From Dichloromethanomonas sp964477085 (GTDB lineage: Bacteria; Bacillota; Desulfitobacteriia; Desulfitobacteriales; Syntrophobotulaceae), in the NCBI GenBank assembly GCA_964477085.1, contig CAYZDF010000124.1, forward strand, positions 1 to 5,253: 5,253 nt of DNA. Direction: 5' to 3'. The notes below the pieces were generated by a model. That model had not been told where the DNA came from, did no database searches, and saw only the letters and a program-made list of their open reading frames with translations. A program made the translations under genes and the position numbers. Below, in pieces: positions 1 through 3,792 of the stretch; positions within the stretch are counted from its first letter, which is position 1, and every line of letters begins with the position of its first letter.

Positions 1-1
1 C

Positions 2-382
2 CTGGATGCATACATAATAATGCTGCCACCCAGCTTTATTAAGAAGGCAAAAGCTATGCTTGGTGATGGTTATGATGAAGATAGAAAGGATCCGTTATTA
101 CTACTTAAAGTAACAAATCTGAAACAGAAGTATTTAATGATTAAAGAGCACTATCTAAAAAGCAAAACTGAAGGTATTGATACGGAACAGATATTCAGAT
201 CACTCGATAGCATATTTAATATTATGGTTAAGCTCAGAAATCATATTGCACACGGTGAATCTATATTAGGGCTCGTTAGTACACTTACAGAATATAGAAT
301 GATAGTAGATCACTTTATATGGATTAAAGACATTCTTTTTTCAGAAGAAATTGTTAATAAAATGGTAAGCAGTAAGAGATAA
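2..382 (+). CDS. HEPN-like protein, C-terminal part (5' end outside window)
   Basis: The reading frame is open from base 2, so the gene very probably begins upstream; the ATG at 20 has no convincing ribosome binding site and is likely internal. The visible part is mostly helical and charged, with no signal peptide or membrane segment. Its clearest feature is LRNHIAHGES near bases 233-262, where an Arg (236-238) and a His (251-253) form an R-x4-H motif. That motif is typical of HEPN-fold proteins, many of which are RNases in toxin-antitoxin and abortive-infection systems. The motif preceded by a long helix and followed by another helix fits the last two helices of a HEPN domain. The family assignment rests on one motif, so RNase activity is inference. 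The neighbours, other defence-type fragments and an AbiE operon, fit such a role. No partner gene is visible. Confidence 0.55.
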   Translation: MDAYIIMLPPSFIKKAKAMLGDGYDEDRKDPLLLLKVTNLKQKYLMIKEHYLKSKTEGIDTEQIFRSLDSIFNIMVKLRNHIAHGESILGLVSTLTEYRMIVDHFIWIKDILFSEEIVNKMVSSKR

Positions 383-411
383 TTTGCTAAAGGGTTTGTA
401 CGGCAAATGAA

Positions 412-454
412 GAGAGACGCAGGGGGCAGGAGGATCGGCGGCGACCGGCTGCCT
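412..454 (+). repeat. GC-rich repeat-like patch related to the 1085-1113 segment
   Basis: The patch starts GAGAGACGCAGGGGGC (412-427) and ends GGCTGCCT (447-454). The segment at 1085-1113 starts GAGAGAGTCAGGGGGC and ends with the same GGCTGCCT. The first 16 bases match at 14 positions; the copy here is 14 bases longer in the middle. GGCAG (425-429) can pair with CTGCC (449-453). I find no matching opposite end downstream, so if this is a mobile-element remnant it is a partial one. Confidence 0.35.
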
Positions 455-572
455 TTCGAAATTGTGCTGACAGTTGGGTTATCTATATTTATGCCTGTCA
501 GTTTACTGGACATGGGTGGTGGAGCCTTAGCTGAGAGCCTTTTTTTAAGCAAATGTTAGTAATAATAGGTAG

Positions 573-600
573 TTAATTATCAGGCTAAGCTTTGTATAAT
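573..600 (+). promoter_or_regulatory. Possible promoter for the nuclease gene
   Basis: A perfect TATAAT lies at 595-600. Upstream at near-normal spacing there is only a weak -35-like TTAATT (573-578). The start codon at 697 would leave a leader of about 90 bases. An imperfect dyad TCAGAGCTGA (605-614) just downstream could be a regulator site. In AT-rich DNA a chance TATAAT is common, so confidence is low. Confidence 0.3.
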
Positions 601-649
601 TTTATCAGAGCTGATTATAAAGCAATAAAAGACATCAATCGACCGTAAG

Positions 650-673
650 TATTAGTTTATTTAACAACTAATA
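650..673 (+). other. Small hairpin in the leader of the nuclease gene
   Basis: TATTAGTT (650-657) and AACTAATA (666-673) are perfect reverse complements separated by 8 bases. The hairpin ends about 8 bases before the AAAGGA that probably serves as the ribosome binding site for the start at 697. It is AT-rich and has no T tract after it, so it is not a terminator. An influence on translation is possible but unproven. Confidence 0.3.
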
Positions 674-696
674 TTAATGAAAAGGATAAGCTTGGA

Positions 697-1335
697 ATGA
701 ATAAATATGATAGCATCGTTCACAACCAAGCCCGGTTCGGCTGGTCATCTAACTTCCCCTATTTCAGCGATACGGCGCCTATCGCTGTCCCAAAATGGCT
801 GGAAGACTTTATCCGCGATGCTAGTTTCTCGCAGAAAAATGCATGGAGACAATTGATACCCCGGCTACAAAATGAAGTTAATGAGGTTTTACTTATTGAT
901 CCTGAGGGTGAAGAATACAATGCCATCTTAGAATACGAGCTGCCTATGGAATCAAGACGACCTGATGTTATTCTATTAGCGAAGCAAGCCGTGATTGTTT
1001 TAGAGCTTAAAGGAAAGTCATTGCCGTCGCAGGCTGATATTGATCAGGCTGACGCTTATGCTTGGGATTTGAGATGTTACCATCGAGAGAGTCAGGGGGC
1101 CGGGGGGCTGCCTCAACTTCTTGATAGACGAAACTCATTATTCCCGGCCTCAGTTGACCCTTGTCTCTTTTCTCATGAGTCAAACCCCAATTCCCTGACT
1201 CATTCATTAGGCCAAGCCAGGCAGGAAGAACTGCTCGAATATATCTTGCAAAACATTAGTGAGGAGCATATAGAGGATTTGCAGGAGTTCTTTATGAACT
1301 TGAGTCCAGATTACAGAAGTAACAATATGAATTGA
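697..1335 (+). CDS. Truncated PD-(D/E)xK nuclease domain (DUF2075-type protein, N-terminal), chimeric end
   Basis: Residues 1-131 look like the N-terminal nuclease domain of large proteins that normally continue into a DUF2075 P-loop ATPase/helicase domain. The signature is YNAILEYELPMESRRPD (74-90), then VIVLELKGK (99-107), then SQADIDQADAYAWDLRCYHRE. Asp90 and Glu103-x-Lys105 are the expected PD-(D/E)xK metal-binding and catalytic residues, so the core site is present. Such proteins normally exceed 500 residues; here the match stops at about Glu131. Residues 131-168 are low-quality sequence translated from a structured repeat (1089-1201). Residues 169-212 form a charged helical tail of unknown origin. 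The Walker motifs of the ATPase are absent. Start: ATG after AAAGGA (681-686) with about 10 bases of spacing. No frame was needed to recover the nuclease part, so a short protein may be made, but the full enzyme cannot be. Family call is from remembered motifs. Confidence 0.6.
   Translation: MNKYDSIVHNQARFGWSSNFPYFSDTAPIAVPKWLEDFIRDASFSQKNAWRQLIPRLQNEVNEVLLIDPEGEEYNAILEYELPMESRRPDVILLAKQAVIVLELKGKSLPSQADIDQADAYAWDLRCYHRESQGAGGLPQLLDRRNSLFPASVDPCLFSHESNPNSLTHSLGQARQEELLEYILQNISEEHIEDLQEFFMNLSPDYRSNNMN
1089..1201. repeat. Small inverted-repeat element (MITE/REP-like) inside the nuclease gene
   Basis: The ends GAGTCAGGG (1089-1097) and CCCTGACTC (1193-1201) are perfect 9-bp inverted repeats 95 bases apart; allowing mismatches, the match runs on to GGGG/CCCC (13 of 17). 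Inside are further complementary pairs: GGCCGGG (1098-1104) with CCCGGCC (1143-1149), TCAACT (1113-1118) with AGTTGA (1152-1157), and ATGAGTCA (1175-1182) with TGACTCAT (1196-1203). The left end coincides with the point where similarity of the host protein to its family stops. I recall GAGTCAGGGGG-type ends as dispersed repeats in clostridial genomes, possibly moved by REP-associated (Y1) transposases; that link is inference. No target duplication is evident. Confidence 0.5.
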
Positions 1336-1357
1336 AAGATCTTTTAGAGGTAGCGAA

Positions 1358-1687
1358 ATGGCGTTAGTGATGATTTCAGAGAACCCAGTTGTTTTAGAAA
1401 ATATCAATACTCGATCATTGTCGCAATGTCAATTGTCAGAAACCGAATGGATGCATTCCTGGATCAAAGAAAATTATCAGCTTTTCTTCGGCAAATTAAA
1501 TTATGAAATAATTGGACAAGAAGTAGATGTAACAGGATCTGGAGCGGGAGGCTATCTGGATTTTTTAGCAATAGATTTGGTAACTGGGAATATGGTTATC
1601 ATTGAGGCTAAAAGAGATGATTATAAACATCGAGACTTAATTGGTCAGTCGATAGAATACGCAGCTGGAGTGTCGGTTAACAGCTGA
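1358..1687 (+). CDS. Truncated NucS/DUF91-like PD-(D/E)xK nuclease
   Basis: The 109-residue product resembles the start of small PD-(D/E)xK nucleases of the NucS/DUF91 kind. Residues 28-48 (ETEWMHSWIKENYQLFFG and following) match the usual helical lead-in. GGYLDFLAID (64-73) supplies Asp68, MVIIEAKRD (79-87) supplies Glu83-x-Lys85, and GQSIEYAAGVS (96-106) supplies the conserved Gln helix. After this the frame meets TGA at 1685. The neighbouring frame gives LTADYTESVL from base 1677, a natural continuation for the family, before its own stop at 1707. This points to a one-base indel near 1676. The original frame continues after TGA to TAA at 1778-1780. ATG 1358 follows AGAGG (1346-1350) with 7 bases of spacing. 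The gene lies 22 bases after the preceding open frame, so the two were probably co-transcribed. Catalytic residues remain, but the C-terminal part is lost. Confidence 0.6.
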   Translation: MALVMISENPVVLENINTRSLSQCQLSETEWMHSWIKENYQLFFGKLNYEIIGQEVDVTGSGAGGYLDFLAIDLVTGNMVIIEAKRDDYKHRDLIGQSIEYAAGVSVNS

Positions 1688-1780
1688 TTATACAGAGTCA
1701 GTATTGTAAGCTTTGTTGGTTATATTAATCATCTTCCTCAAAATGAGCAGTTAAAAATAGGAGCTTCGAAAAAGTTATAA
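1677..1780 (+). pseudogene. Frameshifted tail of the NucS/DUF91-like gene
   Basis: Downstream of the break near 1676, frame 1677 reads LTADYTESVL before TAA at 1707-1709. The frame of the gene's own start, past its TGA at 1685, runs on for 30 codons (ending in QLKIGASKKL) to TAA at 1778-1780. No single frame covers the region, so at least two lesions or a deletion are needed to explain it. It ends directly at the terminator hairpin, which suggests that the hairpin was the natural end of this transcript. Confidence 0.35.
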
Positions 1781-1822
1781 AAAAAGTGGGGGCGATTCTT
1801 TCCGAGCCCATACCGCTTTTTT
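1780..1822 (+). terminator. Rho-independent terminator, possibly bidirectional
   Basis: AAAAAAGTGG (1780-1789) pairs with CCGCTTTTTT (1813-1822) with one G-T wobble. GGGC (1790-1793) pairs with GCCC (1806-1809), leaving a loop of about 12 bases and a small bulge (ATA). The stem ends in six T on the plus strand, with six A at the other foot, so it could work both ways. It separates the nuclease fragments from the AbiE promoter, insulating the toxin-antitoxin operon from read-through. Confidence 0.8.
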
Positions 1823-1847
1823 GGTGATCTTATTTATATTTAAGTTT

Positions 1848-1877
1848 TTGTACTTCTGTGCTAAAAAGTGGTATAAT
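1848..1877 (+). promoter_or_regulatory. abiE promoter with extended -10
   Basis: A perfect TATAAT (1872-1877) is preceded by TGG (1869-1871), giving an extended -10 (TGnTATAAT). A partial -35, TTGTAC (1848-1853), lies 18 bases upstream. Transcription would start near 1884, giving a leader of about 28 bases before the ATG at 1912. It is the only good promoter between the terminator at 1780-1822 and the operon. Confidence 0.7.
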
Positions 1878-1894
1878 TCTTAGCAAGAAAGTAC
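1850..1894. promoter_or_regulatory. Probable AbiEi operator: inverted repeat flanking the -10 box
   Basis: The 15-base arms GTACTTCTGTGCTAA (1850-1864) and TTAGCAAGAAAGTAC (1880-1894) are reverse complements at 12 of 15 positions. The outer (GTACTT/AAGTAC) and inner (TGCTAA/TTAGCA) six-base blocks match perfectly. The 15-base spacer holds the TATAAT. A protein on both arms would cover the -10 region and the transcription start. Known AbiEi antitoxins repress their own operon by binding inverted repeats at the promoter, so AbiEi is the natural ligand; its binding here is inference. Confidence 0.6.
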
Positions 1895-1911
1895 GAATAA
1901 AGGTGATCATT

Positions 1912-2508
1912 ATGCCTTGCTACGAAGAATCGATTTTTAAAATCATCTCAAAGAATAAAGGCTATGTAACAGCGAAGGAGGTTACTGAAGCTGGAATACC
2001 CAGGCGCTGCCTAACTAAGCTTGTCGAATCAGGTAAAATATTAAAAGCTAAACGTGGTATATACGTTTTGCCGGATGTTTGGGAGGATGAGTTTTATTTT
2101 TTGCAGTATCGTTTTTCAAAAGGGATATTTTCTCATGAAACAGCTTTGTATCTCCATGGTATGACAGATCGCACTCCTATTAGTTTTACTATGACATTTC
2201 CCTTTGGTTACAATACTGGCAGCGCAAAAAAACAGGGTGTAATTCCGAAAGTATGTACAGCTGAGGTATATTCTCTTGGCATAATGGAGATAGCTTCACC
2301 TTCAGGGAATATCATAAATGCTTATGATGTTGAGAGGACATTATGTGATATGGTCAAAGAAACTCATCATGCTGATATTCAAGTAATTAATCAGGCAATG
2401 AAAGAATATGCTGTATCGAAAGGTAAAGACATCGCAAAGCTAATGAGTTTTGCACAGAAATTGCGTGTAGCTCAAAGAATATCAAGTTATATGGAGATCC
2501 TTCTATGA
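1912..2508 (+). CDS. abiEi: AbiEi-family type IV antitoxin and autorepressor
   Basis: This 198-residue protein fits the AbiEi antitoxin family. Residues about 5-52 form a winged helix-turn-helix: GYVTAKEVTEAGIP, then CLTKLVESGKILKAKRGIY with the basic wing. Then come SHETALYLHGMTDRTP (74-89) and AYDVERTLCDMV (137-148), both characteristic of the family, and a helical C-terminal domain that in studied members supplies antitoxin activity. In the AbiE system the antitoxin does not bind the toxin; it counteracts it (type IV) and represses the operon. I chose ATG 1912 because AAAGGTGAT (1899-1907) sits at correct spacing. The in-frame ATG at 1858 lies inside the promoter and cannot be transcribed from it. 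The stop overlaps the abiEii start by 4 bases (ATGA). All expected parts are present and the length is normal, so it appears functional. Confidence 0.88.
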   Translation: MPCYEESIFKIISKNKGYVTAKEVTEAGIPRRCLTKLVESGKILKAKRGIYVLPDVWEDEFYFLQYRFSKGIFSHETALYLHGMTDRTPISFTMTFPFGYNTGSAKKQGVIPKVCTAEVYSLGIMEIASPSGNIINAYDVERTLCDMVKETHHADIQVINQAMKEYAVSKGKDIAKLMSFAQKLRVAQRISSYMEILL

Positions 2509-3356
2509 GATTTCGTAATCCGATGCAATTAAAGTCATTCATTAAAAAAATTGCAGTTGAAAAACAAATATCTGCTCAGTTAGTTTTACAAAACTACTTG
2601 ATGGAACGATTTTTGGATAGACTCGCTGCGTCGAGCTATAATAATAACTTTATACTTAAAGGGGGGTTTTTAATCGCCACCCTAGTAGGGCTGGATAGTA
2701 GAGCTACAATGGATCTTGACCTGACAGCAAAAGGATTTGTTTTAAACCATAAAAACATCTTTGAGATGTTTAATGAAATATGTTCAACTAATGTTAATGA
2801 TGACATTACTTTTAATTTGAAAGGTATCTCGGATATCCGTGATAAAGATGACTATCCTGGTGTAAGGGTAAAATTAGAAGCAAACTATCAAGTTCTTAAG
2901 GTTCCTCTTCTCATAGATGTCACTACAGGTGATCGGATTACTCCTAAAGAGGTAAACTATTCCTATAAACTCTTATTTGATGATAAAACAATTTCTATTC
3001 CTGCATATAATTTGGAATCAATTTTAGCTGAAAAATTAGAAACGGTTTTAGTCCGAAATGTAGTTAATACAAGACCTCGAGATTTTTATGACATTTATAT
3101 TTTATATACTTTAAGAGGTAATGAGTGTAATTTGAGTATCCTTAAACGAGCATTACAAGAAACTGCGAAGAAGCGAAGTAGTTTAATGGTTTTAACAGAA
3201 TATCAGAGGATTATTGACTCTATTAAAGAGAGCGAGAGACTTAAACAGTTCTGGAACAATTACCAGAAAGAATTTGAATATGCAAAAAGCATAACTTATG
3301 AAGAGATATGCAATATGGTGATGAGAATAATGAACGATATAATGGATAAGGCTTAA
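2505..3356 (+). CDS. abiEii: AbiEii/AbiGii-family nucleotidyltransferase toxin
   Basis: The 283-residue product matches the AbiEii/AbiGii toxin family, cytoplasmic nucleotidyltransferases of the DNA polymerase beta fold that arrest growth, classically to abort phage infection. Visible motifs: ILKGGFLIATL (50-60) with Gly53-Gly54; TMDLDLTAKG (68-77) with the metal-binding pair Asp70-x-Asp72; LLIDVTTGD (135-143) with a probable third acidic residue, Asp138; LAEKLETVL (174-182) with conserved Lys177; and RPRDFYDIYIL (190-200) with Asp193 and Asp196. Length and motif order are normal and I see no lesion. ATG 2505 overlaps the antitoxin stop and is preceded by GGAGA (2493-2497) inside abiEi, so translation is probably coupled. 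The molecular target cannot be read from sequence: members use GTP or modify tRNA, but this one is unassigned. The codon for Gly53-Gly54 lies in a run of six G followed by five T. Confidence 0.9.
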   Translation: MRFRNPMQLKSFIKKIAVEKQISAQLVLQNYLMERFLDRLAASSYNNNFILKGGFLIATLVGLDSRATMDLDLTAKGFVLNHKNIFEMFNEICSTNVNDDITFNLKGISDIRDKDDYPGVRVKLEANYQVLKVPLLIDVTTGDRITPKEVNYSYKLLFDDKTISIPAYNLESILAEKLETVLVRNVVNTRPRDFYDIYILYTLRGNECNLSILKRALQETAKKRSSLMVLTEYQRIIDSIKESERLKQFWNNYQKEFEYAKSITYEEICNMVMRIMNDIMDKA

Positions 3357-3392
3357 CTATCAAGGTGGGCGCCCAAAATATAGATAGGTCAG

Positions 3393-3626
3393 GTGTGTGG
3401 CTTTTTGAATAAATTAAGCGAAGAAGAATTTATCGCCTTCGACCTGGAAACGACCGGCCTGCATCCGGTGATGGCGCGGATCATCGAGATCGGGGCGGTG
3501 CGTTTTCGGGGTGACGGCACAGTGCTGGAGTGTTTTCAGCAGCTGATTGACCCCAAGTGCGCGATCTCGCCCGGGGCGATGGCGGTAAATGGCATCAGTA
3601 ATGAAATGGTGGCTGGGCGGCAGTAA
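3393..3626 (+). CDS. Truncated DEDDh 3'-5' exonuclease (DnaQ/PolC-epsilon-like), N-terminal part
   Basis: EEFIAFDLETTGLHP (11-25) is the Exo I motif of DEDDh exonucleases, with Asp17 and Glu19. IIEIGAVRFRG (30-40), FQQLIDP (48-54) and AVNGISNEMVAG (64-75) follow in family order. The frame then ends at TAA 3624-3626. Exo II (the Asp after an HNA-type motif) and Exo III (HxxxxD) are missing, so it cannot be catalytic; an intact domain needs about 170 residues. The sequence directly after the break encodes a WYL-domain end in another frame, so the gene probably suffered an internal deletion. Start is uncertain: GTG 3393, or TTG 3405 behind AGGTG (3391-3395), which has better spacing. The GC content is higher than in the AbiE operon, which suggests that this belongs to the resident chromosome. 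Confidence 0.6.
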   Translation: MCGFLNKLSEEEFIAFDLETTGLHPVMARIIEIGAVRFRGDGTVLECFQQLIDPKCAISPGAMAVNGISNEMVAGRQ

Positions 3627-3633
3627 TCCGGGG

Positions 3634-3765
3634 GCAGTGAGGGTTGTAACGCCGCTCGGGGTAACCAGGATGGGCGGGTTCTTTTATTTGTCTGCGTACT
3701 GCCATCAGAGCGGGATCAATAAAACTTTCCGGCTGGACCGGATTGCCTCATACCGGAAAGCATAG
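3634..3765 (+). pseudogene. WYL-domain remnant (C-terminal end)
   Basis: In the frame starting at 3634 the sequence reads AVRVVTPLGV, then GGFFYLSAYCHQSG, then KTFRLDRIASYRKA before TAG at 3763-3765. This matches the second half of WYL domains (the W/F-Y-L core, AYCH, and TFRLDRI). WYL domains bind nucleic-acid or nucleotide ligands in regulators, often of defence and DNA-damage genes. There is no start codon with a ribosome binding site of its own, and the frame differs from the exonuclease fragment just upstream. The simplest reading is one ancestral gene (exonuclease plus WYL) that lost its middle. A separate WYL regulator is the alternative. I recall such domain combinations only loosely, so the fusion is inference; the WYL match is clear. 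Confidence 0.6.
3725..3760 (-). terminator. Possible terminator of rocA
   Basis: CTTTCCGG (3725-3732) and CCGGAAAG (3753-3760) are perfect 8-bp inverted repeats with a 20-base loop. Read on the minus strand, the hairpin begins 33 bases after the rocA stop and is followed by TTTTATTG. The loop is long and the T tract short. The stem also lies in the WYL remnant, so it may be a chance of coding sequence. Confidence 0.35.
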
Positions 3766-3792
3766 GCTGTTTGATCAGGTTGTGATGATGCT

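Larger units (their letters stand above)
383..696. other. Gene-poor intergenic stretch
   Basis: I see no recognisable gene in these 314 bases. A 50-codon plus-strand open frame (406-558) exists, but it has no clear ribosome binding site and no family I recognise. The left third (about 406-460) is much richer in G and C than its surroundings and resembles part of the repeat inside the next gene. The right half is AT-rich and holds a possible promoter and a hairpin before the next gene. Confidence 0.5.

Noticed and set aside
468..500. TGACAG/CTGTCA inverted repeat in the first gap
   Set aside because: A six-base stem with a 21-base loop and no T tract; not distinguishable from chance.
515..545. 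GCTGAGAGCC followed by seven T, reminiscent of a TPP riboswitch core or a terminator
   Set aside because: The second TPP element is missing, no thiamine gene follows, and GAGCC is a direct rather than inverted repeat, so there is no stem for a terminator.
310..552. 80-codon minus-strand open frame
   Set aside because: Overlaps the HEPN-like gene end and the gap, has no family signature or ribosome binding site, and its composition follows the repeat-like patch.
406..558. 50-codon plus-strand frame in the gap (starts MKRDAGGRR)
   Set aside because: No clear ribosome binding site and no recognisable family; it runs through the GC-rich repeat-like patch.
1007..1407. Two minus-strand open frames of 66 codons
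   Set aside because: Both lie antisense to the nuclease-type fragments that carry real motifs; no supporting signals.
1695..1701. A further GAGTCAG resembling the element end
   Set aside because: It encodes TES within the family-like continuation LTADYTESVL and lacks the following G run; best explained as chance.
1858..1911. Upstream in-frame ATG for abiEi adding 18 residues
   Set aside because: The ATG lies between the -35 and -10 boxes, so the operon's own transcript would not contain it; the ATG at 1912 has a good ribosome binding site.
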